From Bacteroidota bacterium (GTDB lineage Bacteria; Chloroflexota; Anaerolineae; Aggregatilineales; Phototrophicaceae), in assembly GCA_027492915.1 (NCBI GenBank), contig JAPUDW010000327.1, positions 113,657-177,656 on the forward strand: DNA of 64,000 bases, given 5' to 3'. The first letter of the stretch is position 1, and each line of letters starts with the position of its first letter. This document shows positions 44,844 to 53,679 of this stretch, one piece after another. Under the pieces are notes generated by a model, which was given only the letters and a program-made list of their open reading frames with translations, was not told the DNA's origin and did no database searches. The translations under genes and the position numbers were made by a program.

Positions 44844-46115
44844 ATGTTCAAAAGATCGTTTAAAGGTTTGTTGGTTGGGCTGATGATGCTCGCGCTCATC
44901 GGCGGGGTTGTTTCCGCACAAGAATCCACCGAGATTACCTACATGATGTGGGGATCACCGGAAGAACTCGCGGTGTGGCAGACGATAGTTGACGAGTTCG
45001 AGGCGGCTAACCCCGGCATCACCGTCAATGTCGATGTCAGCGATTGGACGACCTATTGGGATAAGCTCAAGACCCTGATCGCGGGGGGTACACCGCCGGA
45101 TGTGTTCGCGATGGATGCGCCCCTGTACCCCGATTGGCAGTCGCGTGGGGTGCTGTTGAACCTGCAACCCTATATCGACAAAGATCCTGCCGCACTCGAA
45201 GCGTTCTATCCGGTGACTCTGGAAGCCTACAAGCGCGAAGATGGTTACTACGGTGTGCCGCGTGACTTCCAAACGATTGTCCTGTTCTACAACAAGGATT
45301 TGTTTGATGCGGCGGGTGTCGAATACCCGACTGCTGATTGGACGCTGGACGACCTGAAAGCGGCTGCGCTCTCGCTGACCGCCGATAGTGACGGTGACGG
45401 TGTGATTGACCAATGGGGCTTTGCCACCGACCTGTACGACATGGAATTGTTCTGGAGCGAGGCCATCTGGGGCTTCGGCGGCGAGATCATCAACCCCGAA
45501 GGCACAGAAACCCTGCTGACCGAAGGCGCAGCGCGGGATGCGTGGCACTTCATCAGCGAGATGGTCGTCACCGACAAGTCGATCCCTGACCCCGACCAAT
45601 CGGCACAGTACGGCAACGACGTGTTTGCCGCCGGTAAAGCCGCCATGACCACGATTGGACACTGGGTTGTGCCGCAGTACGCCGCGCTGCCCTTCGCGTG
45701 GGATGTGTCGGCAATGCCTGCTGGCCCCGTCGCTCATGCCACCAGCGTGAACAGCGCCGGTTTCGTGATCGCCAAAGATTCGGCAAACCCCGATGCGGCG
45801 TGGGAATTCGTGAAGTTCGCGACCAGCGAAGCCGGACAAGCGCGGTTGGCGGAACTCGGTTTCGCCATTCCGGTGCTGCCCGCAGTTGCCGAAAGCCCGA
45901 CTTACCTTGAGCAAACCTCCGCGCCGATTAACCACAAGGTATTCCTCGACGCGCTGGCCTACGCCAAGCCGAAGCCGACCTTCCGTGGTTACGAGGAATG
46001 GGCGACGGTCGTGGGTGACAGCCTCGTGCCGGTGTGGATTGGCGATATCACGATTGATGAAGCGCTCGACGGCATCAAGGGCGACGCGGACGACGTGCTG
46101 GCGAATAATCAGTAG
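44844..46115 (+). CDS. ABC sugar-binding protein
   Basis: A 423-residue family 1 (SBP_bac_1) solute-binding protein. The signal peptide (FKGLLVGLMMLALIGGVVSA) lacks a lipobox cysteine. Mature segments include YMMWGSPEELAVWQTIVDEF, GGTPPDVFAMDAP and GYYGVPRDFQTIVLFYNKDL. ATG 44844 has AAAGGA 9 bases upstream; ATG 44835 is also possible. It captures an oligosaccharide for the two permeases downstream, probably galactosamine-containing given the locus. Confidence 0.9.
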   Translation: MFKRSFKGLLVGLMMLALIGGVVSAQESTEITYMMWGSPEELAVWQTIVDEFEAANPGITVNVDVSDWTTYWDKLKTLIAGGTPPDVFAMDAPLYPDWQSRGVLLNLQPYIDKDPAALEAFYPVTLEAYKREDGYYGVPRDFQTIVLFYNKDLFDAAGVEYPTADWTLDDLKAAALSLTADSDGDGVIDQWGFATDLYDMELFWSEAIWGFGGEIINPEGTETLLTEGAARDAWHFISEMVVTDKSIPDPDQSAQYGNDVFAAGKAAMTTIGHWVVPQYAALPFAWDVSAMPAGPVAHATSVNSAGFVIAKDSANPDAAWEFVKFATSEAGQARLAELGFAIPVLPAVAESPTYLEQTSAPINHKVFLDALAYAKPKPTFRGYEEWATVVGDSLVPVWIGDITIDEALDGIKGDADDVLANNQ

Positions 46116-46420
46116 ATGGGATTGCCGGAGGGTTTATCCTCCGGCAAAACGAATAAAGCCCCATAAACGGGACTCATTGAAGGCTTGTCCAATACTTGTT
46201 TGGTCAGAATTTACGCCAGAAACAAGAAGTTTATTTTGAGCAGCGAACATCTGCCTTTGAAGTCCCTTTAGTGGACTTGTCTGGTGGTTAGCATGATGGC
46301 TTTAGCCTCATGCGAGGCAGCATAAAGAAGCTTCTTAGTATCGGACAAGCCTCTTGCGTCCCTACAATGGGCAGTAGGTGACGGTGTTTTGTCGGGTGAG
46401 CAGATGATAGGAAGCAATTC
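46116..46420. other. Gap between binding protein and permeases
   Basis: This 305-base gap has a perfect 10-bp hairpin just after the binding-protein stop and otherwise no gene. AAGGCTTGTCC (about 46181) and GGACAAGCCT (about 46343) form a wide inverted repeat of unknown meaning. Confidence 0.5.
46122..46147 (+). promoter_or_regulatory. Hairpin without U-tract after the binding-protein gene
   Basis: TTGCCGGAGG (46122-46131) pairs perfectly with CCTCCGGCAA (46138-46147) around a 6-base loop. No run of T follows. Hairpins at this place in ABC operons protect the upstream mRNA and let the binding protein be made in excess over the permeases. Confidence 0.6.
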
Positions 46421-47308
46421 ATGCAAGCTGGCTTAAAACCGTTGGGGCGGGAAAAATTGTGGGTGCTGCTGCTCCTGCTGCCGACGCTGGCGGGGTTGGT
46501 GTTCGGGGCGTTCGGTTCGGTGCTGGCAACGGTTGGCCTGAGCCTATTCAAGTGGGACTTGCTGACCACGCCGGAATTTATCGGCCTCAAGAATTTTACC
46601 GACCTCACGACGGATAAATCGTTTTTAGAGGCACTTGGCAACACGGTGCGCTTCAGCTTCATTTATGTGCCGCTGGTGATTGCGTCGTCGCTGTTCGTGG
46701 CGATGCTGCTCAACCGTAAAATCCATTTCGTGAGTTTCTTCCGCGTGGTGTACTTCCTGCCGGTCGTGTCATCAGCGGTATCAGTCGGCCTCGTGTGGTT
46801 GTGGATTTACTCGAAAGATACCGGCCTACTGAATTATATTATCGTGGGGTTGGGGGGCGAGCCGGTGCGCTGGTTGAGCGCCCAGAACGCCATGTTCGCG
46901 GTGATTATCGTCAACGTGTGGGGGGCAGTCGGCGAGGGTATGATTATCTTCCTCGCGGGTTTGCAGGGCATCCCCAAAGATTATTACGAGGCGGCACAGG
47001 TGGACGGCGCGACGGAATGGCACCTATTCCGCTACGTCACGCTGCCGCTGATTACGCCCAGCATCTTCTTTCAAACCATTATTTCGACCATTAATGCCTT
47101 CCAAGCGTTCGAGTACATCTACATTTTGACACGACAGGGCAGCGGTAGTTCCAGCGTACCGACGATGGTGTACTCAATCTACCGTGACGGCTTTAATTAT
47201 TTCCGTATGGGCAGCGCCAGCGCACAGGCGTTGGTTCTCGCCGCGATTATTTTCGTCCTGACGCTGGTTTATTTCCGGCTGCAACGCCGACTGGTGTTTT
47301 ACGAATGA
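46421..47308 (+). CDS. ABC sugar permease, MalF/UgpA type
   Basis: A 295-residue inner-membrane subunit with six helices. The EAA loop that contacts the ATPase is EAAQVDGATEWHLFRYVTLP (about residues 191-210). The start is ATG 46421. It overlaps the next permease by 4 bases. No ATPase gene is present in the locus, so a shared MsmK/UgpC-type ATPase encoded elsewhere must energise it. Confidence 0.92.
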   Translation: MQAGLKPLGREKLWVLLLLLPTLAGLVFGAFGSVLATVGLSLFKWDLLTTPEFIGLKNFTDLTTDKSFLEALGNTVRFSFIYVPLVIASSLFVAMLLNRKIHFVSFFRVVYFLPVVSSAVSVGLVWLWIYSKDTGLLNYIIVGLGGEPVRWLSAQNAMFAVIIVNVWGAVGEGMIIFLAGLQGIPKDYYEAAQVDGATEWHLFRYVTLPLITPSIFFQTIISTINAFQAFEYIYILTRQGSGSSSVPTMVYSIYRDGFNYFRMGSASAQALVLAAIIFVLTLVYFRLQRRLVFYE

Positions 47309-48138
47309 CTCTCAGCACCCGCAAAACAACGTTGGACATCATTACTTACGCCGCGCTGATCCTTGGCGGTATGGTGATGGTCGGCCCCTTCCTGTGGATG
47401 GCTTCGACGGCTTTCAAGCTGCCGGCTGACCAATTTACACGGGCGCTGATCCCCAATCCGGCGACGACCCAGAACTTTGAACAATTATGGACGATACTCC
47501 CGTTCGGCACGCTGATGTGGAACAGCTTCAAGGTCGCCAGCTTGACGACCATCGGCCAACTGCTGACATGCTCGATGGGCGCGTTCGTGTTCGCGGTCGT
47601 GCGCTTCCGCTTCCGCGAGGTGCTGTTCGTCGCCCTGCTCGGCACGTTGATGATTCCGTATCAGGTGACGATCATCCCCAACTTTGTCATTTACAAGGCG
47701 CTTGGTTTGTACGGCACACAGGTTCCGCTGTGGCTGCCTGCCTTCATGGGCGGTGCGTTTGGCACCTTCTTACTGAGGCAGTACTTTTTATCAATTCCAC
47801 TGGATTTAGCCGAAGCAGCACGGGTGGATGGCGCGTCGCTGTTACGCATCTTCTGGAGCGTCTATCTGCCGCTGGCGAAGCCGGCCTTGGCGGCGCTGGC
47901 CGTATTCAGCTTCCTCGGCTCGTGGAATAACCTGCTCACGCCGCTTATCTACCTACCGAGTGACTTGCAGCAAACCACACTGCCGGTGGGTTTGTCGTTG
48001 ATGCAGCAGCAGTACAGCGGCAAATGGACAATTATGATGGCGGGGTCACTCGTCAGCATCGCGCCGATCATCATTGTGTTCTTCTTTGCCCAACGCTTCT
48101 TTATTGAAGGCATCGCCCTTTCCGGCGTGAAGAAGTAA
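47305..48138 (+). CDS. ABC sugar permease, MalG/UgpE type
   Basis: A 277-residue inner-membrane subunit with six helices. The EAA loop is EAARVDGASLLRIFWSVYLP. The start overlaps the upstream permease stop (ATGA), and the stop directly precedes the GH114 gene, so all three are probably co-transcribed. Confidence 0.92.
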   Translation: MTLSTRKTTLDIITYAALILGGMVMVGPFLWMASTAFKLPADQFTRALIPNPATTQNFEQLWTILPFGTLMWNSFKVASLTTIGQLLTCSMGAFVFAVVRFRFREVLFVALLGTLMIPYQVTIIPNFVIYKALGLYGTQVPLWLPAFMGGAFGTFLLRQYFLSIPLDLAEAARVDGASLLRIFWSVYLPLAKPALAALAVFSFLGSWNNLLTPLIYLPSDLQQTTLPVGLSLMQQQYSGKWTIMMAGSLVSIAPIIIVFFFAQRFFIEGIALSGVKK

Positions 48139-49023
48139 ATGATTGTGACCATGCGCCGAATTATCTTAGCGATAATTATCAGCCTCGGTTTAATGTCCGT
48201 GAGGATGGCAACCGCGCAGGATACGCCGCGCGAAGCGATCAAAACGATTAGCAATTACATCGTGTACTACGGGCACGGACGCGCCGACGAGCTGGCAAAG
48301 TTCGACCTCGCGATTGTGCAGCCGGAAACCCTGACAACCGACGAACTGGCTGAACTACACGAACAGGGAACGCTGGTTATCGCCTACCTGAGCATCGGCG
48401 AGGCCGAACCGTACCGCGCGTGGTTCAGCGATGGGCGTATGGAAAAGGCTTGGCTGCTCGGCAAGAACGAAGATTGGGATAGTTATTACGTCGATACACG
48501 CCAGCAAGGTTGGCAAGACCTGATGGTGACGCTGATGGGCGAGTATCTGGAAAAAGGTTTCGACGGCGTATTTCTCGATACGGTCGATACAGTTGACCTG
48601 TTCCCCGAAACTGAAACCGACATGATTGCGCTCATCAAGGGCTTGCGGAAGGCGTACCCTGACGCGCTGCTGGTGCAGAACCGCGGCTTCACGGTGGCGG
48701 AGCAAACCGCAGATGCGATTGATGCGTTGATGTTCGAGGACTTGGTGACCGGCTACGACTTCGACACCCAAACTTACACACGCATCAATGATACCGAAAC
48801 CGCACGGCAAATGGCTGACTTTAGCCAGCGCACGGGCGTGGTTATTCTCGCGCTGGATTATGCCGCGCCGGATGACCGCACCACGGCAGCCGAGGCAGTG
48901 GAAGCCGCGCGGGAGTACGGCTTCATTCCAGCAGTGTCAGTGATCGCGCTGGACGATATTCCTGACTATGGCCTCGACCTTGCCGCGCCGGAAAGTACGG
49001 CGGAAGCGACACCATCAAGCTGA
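48139..49023 (+). CDS. GH114 endo-alpha-1,4-polygalactosaminidase, exported
   Basis: A 294-residue secreted enzyme. The signal peptide is RRIILAIIISLGLMSVRMATA. The GH114 barrel follows, with family segments YIVYYGHGRADELAKFDLAI, VIAYLSIGEAEPYRAWF and KGFDGVFLDTVDTVDLFPET; the acidic residues in GEAE and LDTVD are probable active-site residues. GH114 enzymes cut alpha-1,4-linked polygalactosamine. It starts at ATG 48139 (or 48151) right after the permease stop. It supplies oligosaccharides for the ABC importer in this operon. Confidence 0.82.
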   Translation: MIVTMRRIILAIIISLGLMSVRMATAQDTPREAIKTISNYIVYYGHGRADELAKFDLAIVQPETLTTDELAELHEQGTLVIAYLSIGEAEPYRAWFSDGRMEKAWLLGKNEDWDSYYVDTRQQGWQDLMVTLMGEYLEKGFDGVFLDTVDTVDLFPETETDMIALIKGLRKAYPDALLVQNRGFTVAEQTADAIDALMFEDLVTGYDFDTQTYTRINDTETARQMADFSQRTGVVILALDYAAPDDRTTAAEAVEAAREYGFIPAVSVIALDDIPDYGLDLAAPESTAEATPSS

Positions 49024-49045
49024 AAAATTGGTTTTACGCGGAAGC

Positions 49046-49132
49046 GGACGCGATATATCGCGTCCCTGCATGGAGTTTCAAATGGCAGATCGGTAAAGCA
49101 TATTTTTTGTAGGGATGGCATATATGCCGTCC
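49046..49132. repeat. Two dispersed palindromic repeats
   Basis: GGACGCGATATATCGCGTCC (49046-49065, a perfect 20-base palindrome) and TGTAG with GGATGGCATATATGCCGTCC (49113-49132, one mismatch). They fill the gap between the GH114 and GH4 genes. Confidence 0.65.
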
Positions 49133-49211
49133 GGCATTTGATATTTACATCCTATTCTTATCGGAAATAGTTTCAACCCCCTCCATTTATCGAATTCTCA
49201 GAGGACAAACC

Positions 49212-50504
49212 ATGACAAAAATAGCCTTCATCGGTGCGGGCAGCATCGAGTTTACCAAGAATCTGCTCGGCGACATTTTTAGCTTTGACGAGTTGAAAAC
49301 CGCGACCATCAGCTTGCACGACATCAATCCCGAACGGCTGGATACAGCGGAACGGCTGGCGCATTATATCGCCAAGGAACTCGGCGCGTCACCCAAAATT
49401 GAAACCCACCTCGAACGCCGCAAAGCATTGGAAGGCGCGGGGTATGTGGTGAACGTGGTGCAGATCGGTGGACATCGGGCAACGCTGCTGGATTTCGACA
49501 TCCCGCGTAAGTACGGCGTGAAGCAAACGATTGCCGACTCACACAGCATCGGCGGCATTTTCCGTGCGCTGCGAACGATCCCGTTTATGCTCGATCTGGC
49601 GCATGATATGGAGGCGGTTTGCCCCGGTGCGCTGCTGCTGAACTACACCAACCCGATGTCGATGTTGTGCTGGTCGGTGTTCGCGGCGACCAAAGTGCCG
49701 ATTGTCGGCCTGTGCCACAGCGTCCAATATACAACCGAGCAAATCTCCGGTTACGCGGGTGTCCCTTACGAAGAGGTCACTTACCTCGGCGCAGGCATTA
49801 ACCATGTGGCGTGGATACTGCGCTTCGAGCATCAGGGGAAGGATGTGTACCCACTGCTGCGGCAGGCATACGAAGCAGGACGCATCCCGCCGGAAGACTC
49901 AGTACGGGCGGAACTGTTCAACCGCCTCGGCTATTACGTCACCGAGTCATCGGAGCATAACGCCGAGTATTCCGCTCACTTCATTCCACATGCGGGACAA
50001 ATCGAGAAGTTCCATGTGCCGATTGATGAGTACATCCGCCGCAGCGAGGAAAACATGACCGAGGCGGAAGATGTACGCGCCCAACTCCTACGCGGTGAAG
50101 CGCTAGAGATCGAGCGCAGCAACGAATACGCCTCGCTCATCATTCACTCGATGGAAACCGGACAACCGCGTGTGATCTATGGCAATGTCCGTAACGACAA
50201 GCTGATCGACAATCTTGTTGAAGGCTGCTGCGTGGAAGTCCCGTGCCTCGTTGACCACAACGGCATCCAACCCACGCGCATTGGCTTGCTGCCGCCGCAG
50301 TTGGCAGGCATGAGCCGGTTACACATCGCCGTGCAAGAACTGACGGTGAAGGCCGCGCTGGAAGGCCGCCGCGATTATGTGCATCAGGCGGCGATGCTCG
50401 ACCCGCTGGTGGCGGCCTCCATGCCGCTCGACCAAATTTGGGCGATGGTCGATGAGCTGATTGCCGCGCATGGGGACGCGCTGCCGGTGGGCGTGCGGCT
50501 GTAG
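49212..50504 (+). CDS. GH4-family glycosidase, MelA (alpha-galactosidase)-like
   Basis: A 430-residue NAD- and Mn-dependent glycosidase. The NAD-binding motif is FIGAGSIEFTKNLL at the start. The family motif is LLNYTNPMSMLCW, the metal-binding Cys is in GLCHSVQYT (the CHS form found in MelA-type enzymes), and the His is in GAGINHVAW. It would split an imported alpha-galactoside or alpha-galactosaminide by redox-assisted elimination. The start is ATG 49212, with GAGG about 10 bases upstream. Confidence 0.86.
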   Translation: MTKIAFIGAGSIEFTKNLLGDIFSFDELKTATISLHDINPERLDTAERLAHYIAKELGASPKIETHLERRKALEGAGYVVNVVQIGGHRATLLDFDIPRKYGVKQTIADSHSIGGIFRALRTIPFMLDLAHDMEAVCPGALLLNYTNPMSMLCWSVFAATKVPIVGLCHSVQYTTEQISGYAGVPYEEVTYLGAGINHVAWILRFEHQGKDVYPLLRQAYEAGRIPPEDSVRAELFNRLGYYVTESSEHNAEYSAHFIPHAGQIEKFHVPIDEYIRRSEENMTEAEDVRAQLLRGEALEIERSNEYASLIIHSMETGQPRVIYGNVRNDKLIDNLVEGCCVEVPCLVDHNGIQPTRIGLLPPQLAGMSRLHIAVQELTVKAALEGRRDYVHQAAMLDPLVAASMPLDQIWAMVDELIAAHGDALPVGVRL

Positions 50505-50508
50505 CCTA

Positions 50509-50979
50509 CTAACCGACCCATGCCTTCCATTGGTCGTTGATGGGCTTTTCGAGCGCCCGAAGGTAGACGCTGGCCTTGGCATAGAAGATCAGCAGCGCCT
50601 CGCGGTAGACCTGAAACTGCACAAAGGGGGACGCGATAAACCCGTGTCCCCGATCAATCTGCGGTTTCTGCACATCGGCTTCCGAGAGAACACTCAACGC
50701 GGCATACATATCGGCATCCAAAGCGGCGAACCACGCGTTGAAGCTGGCGACACTGTTGATCGAGTCAGGCTTTGAATCGCGGTATGCCCAATCCAGCGTG
50801 AAGGTCCTGAAAGAGTGGGTATATACCTGCTGGATTTGACCTAATTCGTCGCACAACTCACCCAGTGTTGGGTTATGACCGGGGAGTTTATAGCTCAGGT
50901 CGTGGTCATTAATCATATCAAAGAATTGGTCACGCAGGTCATGATTGCCGGGCAGTTCGTCGTTAATGATGGTGTTCAT
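50509..50979 (-). CDS. DinB-fold protein
   Basis: A 156-residue four-helix protein of the DinB/DUF664 type. The opening LRDQFFDMINDHDLSYKLPG and the central LGELCDELGQIQQVYTHSF with His residues suggest the metal-binding bundle of the family, which includes thiol S-transferases. The substrate is unknown. It is convergent with the GH4 gene, with 4 bases between stops. Confidence 0.65.
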   Translation of the reverse strand: MNTIINDELPGNHDLRDQFFDMINDHDLSYKLPGHNPTLGELCDELGQIQQVYTHSFRTFTLDWAYRDSKPDSINSVASFNAWFAALDADMYAALSVLSEADVQKPQIDRGHGFIASPFVQFQVYREALLIFYAKASVYLRALEKPINDQWKAWVG

Positions 50980-51084
50980 GGTAATCCCTTCTTCGGTTGA
51001 TTAGAGATTGGTTGAAATGTATTTCATAAAGGCCGGACAGCATATTGATGGTTGATGAAATAATTCGGTAATTGGGGATAAGAC

Positions 51085-51165
51085 GGACGAGATGTATCTC
51101 GTCCCTACACAACATTGACCTCGTAGGGACAGCATAGTGCGAAGCCTCCCGTGGGACATGCTGTC
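51085..51165. repeat. Two dispersed palindromic repeats
   Basis: GGACGAGATGTATCTCGTCC-CTACA (51085-51109), and TAGGGACAGCAT (from 51124) pairing with ATGCTGTCC (51157-51165) around a long loop. Confidence 0.6.
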
Positions 51166-51265
51166 CGTTAGTATCCGCTTACCGAATTTAATGATCAACG
51201 GTCAATATCGCGTCCGCTTTCGATAAAAACTTAACCTCTCAAATTGGCTTTTAGATATGTGTCAA

Positions 51266-52345
51266 CTACCCCACCGAATACACACGCAGACGGCTGTATT
51301 CGAAGATGCAAAGCCGACCGCCACCCAGCCCCTGCCCTTGCCCCGTGTTGACGGTAAGGAAACCGGAGCTATCCGGCAGCCATACGATGTCGCGCACATA
51401 GAGCTTGCCGGAAGTTCGAATATCCAAGCCGGTCGGTGCGGGTAAACCGGAGTTATAGCAGGTGGTCAAGCCGCGCGGCGGCTCGGAGTAAATAATTGGT
51501 TCGCTGGAAACGCCGCTTTCCAAATCCGTGACCATCAGGGCATCATCGTTATAGATGCCAATAGCATAACGATTGTCGGGGCTGATTTGGTTGAGGTAGG
51601 TGGGTACTTCATAGCGCTTAACCAGTTCACCGTCCGGCAGGCTGTAAACCGCGAGGGTGGATGTGTTGTCCTGCATATCTTCGGCATTGACGACGATGCT
51701 GGTGTAAAGATACTGCCCATCGGTTGAGAAATAAGGGCGGGCTAAGTAGGCAGTTTCGCCCACTTCAATGCTGAACAGGATGGCCTCGCTTTTCAGGTCA
51801 ATGACATACAGTGTCGTCGTATCCGGCACAAAGGCCAGCGTATGGTCGGTGTTATAGCTCGTGGTTTCGGGGTACCCGCTGAAGTCAGGGATGAGTTCGG
51901 TGATCTTGTCATTGGTCAGCAGTGTAAAGCCGTTGTCGGGTGCGGCGCTGCCATCAAGGGTAAAGCGTAGGCTCTTGGCGCTGTAGGTGTCGGGGTCGTT
52001 GTAGATAATATCGACCGCGCCATCCGGTGTGAAAGCGAAAGGGCGTGTATCCGAGTAAATCCACTGCCCATCGAGCGGGGTAAGCGGCTCGACGTATTGA
52101 TCCGGTTCGTTAAGGGCGCTTCCATCGGCAATGTGGTAGCCTTGCAGGGCAAAGCCACCGTCGTAGCAGCCATCCATCAGCACCCACGCCTGCGCCCCTG
52201 TTGAGTCGAGTGATACCCCCAGCGGGCAGCGAACGCCGATGTCGTATTCGGCAGTGCGGGTGATAGGCAGCGTATCCTGTGCGGCAGCGGCGAGGGGGAT
52301 GAGCAGCAGGGCAAACACGAACCAGCGAATGAAATGTTTGGGCAT
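51266..52345 (-). CDS. Secreted beta-propeller-like protein
   Basis: A 359-residue exported protein. The signal peptide (FIRWFVFALLLIPLAAAA) is followed by WD40/YncE-like repeats (GVSLDSTGAQAWVLMDG, YFSTDGQYLYTSIV, QISPDNRYAIGIYNDDALMV). No enzyme motif is seen. The start is ATG 52345. Similar propeller proteins are frequent in the family of organisms suspected here. Confidence 0.7.
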   Translation of the reverse strand: MPKHFIRWFVFALLLIPLAAAAQDTLPITRTAEYDIGVRCPLGVSLDSTGAQAWVLMDGCYDGGFALQGYHIADGSALNEPDQYVEPLTPLDGQWIYSDTRPFAFTPDGAVDIIYNDPDTYSAKSLRFTLDGSAAPDNGFTLLTNDKITELIPDFSGYPETTSYNTDHTLAFVPDTTTLYVIDLKSEAILFSIEVGETAYLARPYFSTDGQYLYTSIVVNAEDMQDNTSTLAVYSLPDGELVKRYEVPTYLNQISPDNRYAIGIYNDDALMVTDLESGVSSEPIIYSEPPRGLTTCYNSGLPAPTGLDIRTSGKLYVRDIVWLPDSSGFLTVNTGQGQGLGGGRLCIFEYSRLRVYSVG

Positions 52346-52549
52346 CGTCTAACCTTATCCAGTGAAATAAAAGCTGTAAGACTATTCTAATCATTCGTCG
52401 CATCTTGGCTAGTGGGGTGCAGTCAGGCGGTTGTGGCTGTATCAGCATGAACGATTGATCTCGACTATCGGGAAATAGAACACATTTGGGAACTACTTAC
52501 AGGTGCAGCGCGTCTTATAGGTGTCGATCTGTAAATTGGAGTACTGAGA

Positions 52550-53416
52550 ATGAAAATGTTTAAAACGGCTGGTCTAATCATGTTGATCGGCTTCGGTATG
52601 TTTACCGCACGGGCGCAGGAACCCGCCCCAAATCCCGTAATTACCCTTGAGCGCACAGCTTGCTTCGGCACCTGCCCGATGTACAGCCTGAGCATTTTTG
52701 AGGACGGCAAAGTAGTCTATAACGGTGAAAAATTCGTGACCATCGAAGGCGAACAAACCGGTGAAATCGCGCCGGAAACCGTTACCGCGATGGTGGATGC
52801 GTTCGAATCAGCCGGCTATTTCGGCTGGAACGAGGCTTACGACACCATGACCGTCACTGACATGCCGAGTGCGATTACCTCGGTCACGCGGGATGGCGAG
52901 ACGCACCGTATCAACCACTATTGGGGCGACAGCAGCGCACCGCTGGCACTCTCCTTCTTGGAGCAGTGGATTGATGACATGACGAGCAGCAGCTTGTGGA
53001 CAGGCAGCGAGGCGAACGTTTCGACCATTTCGAACGACATGGAAAGCCCTATTGTCTCGCTCCAGCATGGGCCAAACTTCGGTTTCGGGCCGGTATACAA
53101 CATCGTAGCTTACGGTGATGGCACAGTGGTGTTCGTCGGCATGGCGAACGTGGGTAAGATGGGGGTGTATGTGACGCAAACCGACGCGGCGAACATTGAG
53201 GTGATCGCCATGCAGGCGCAGGCATTTGGCTATTTTGACTGGCAAGACCGCTACGACACGATGGTGATGACTGACCAAGCCTACATCACCACATCGGTGC
53301 AGTGGGAAGATGAGTACAAGAGCATCCTGCGCTATGACGGCGACCCGAATGCCCCGATTGGTATCCTGCGTATCGAAGAAAGCATCCAGCAGCTCGCCGC
53401 CGATTGGCTGAACTAA
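52550..53416 (+). CDS. Secreted protein with two DUF6438-like domains
   Basis: A 288-residue exported protein. The signal peptide (residues 1-22) is followed by the DUF6438 pattern ITLERTACFGTCPMYSLSIF with the CxxxC pair, and a second, Cys-less unit beginning VSLQHGPNFGFGPVYNIVAY. Both units share AYDTMTVTD / RYDTMVMTD segments, so the gene arose by internal duplication. The function is unknown. GGAG lies about 10 bases before ATG 52550. Confidence 0.75.
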   Translation: MKMFKTAGLIMLIGFGMFTARAQEPAPNPVITLERTACFGTCPMYSLSIFEDGKVVYNGEKFVTIEGEQTGEIAPETVTAMVDAFESAGYFGWNEAYDTMTVTDMPSAITSVTRDGETHRINHYWGDSSAPLALSFLEQWIDDMTSSSLWTGSEANVSTISNDMESPIVSLQHGPNFGFGPVYNIVAYGDGTVVFVGMANVGKMGVYVTQTDAANIEVIAMQAQAFGYFDWQDRYDTMVMTDQAYITTSVQWEDEYKSILRYDGDPNAPIGILRIEESIQQLAADWLN

Positions 53417-53437
53417 TTCGCAATCCGCAGCCGCGAA

Positions 53438-53466
53438 AAGGTGGGAGACAACTCCCGCCTTTTTTA
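53438..53466 (+). terminator. Rho-independent terminator
   Basis: AAGGTGGGAG (53438-53447) pairs with CTCCCGCCTT (53452-53461, one G-T pair) around a 4-base loop, followed by TTTTTT. It ends the DUF6438 gene. Confidence 0.88.
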
Positions 53467-53679
53467 TTACGCTTAACCGCTGCGCAGTTGCAGCCTTCTC
53501 AGAACAATTGGATAACCATTTAGCCTATTTGAATTCCGCTGTTCTTCTCATGCATATCCCTGCCTAAACGTGTATCCTCAGCCTAGTGGTATTTGCTTTT
53601 AGCTCTTCTCGAATATTTTTGTACAACATCGTCCATTAGTCTATATGTCGGGGATGTTTTGAAACATAACCTGTATAAG

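Noticed and set aside
38786..51165. Palindromic repeats as a CRISPR array
   Set aside because: The repeats are dispersed between genes, have different inner sequences and no regular spacers, and no cas genes are present.
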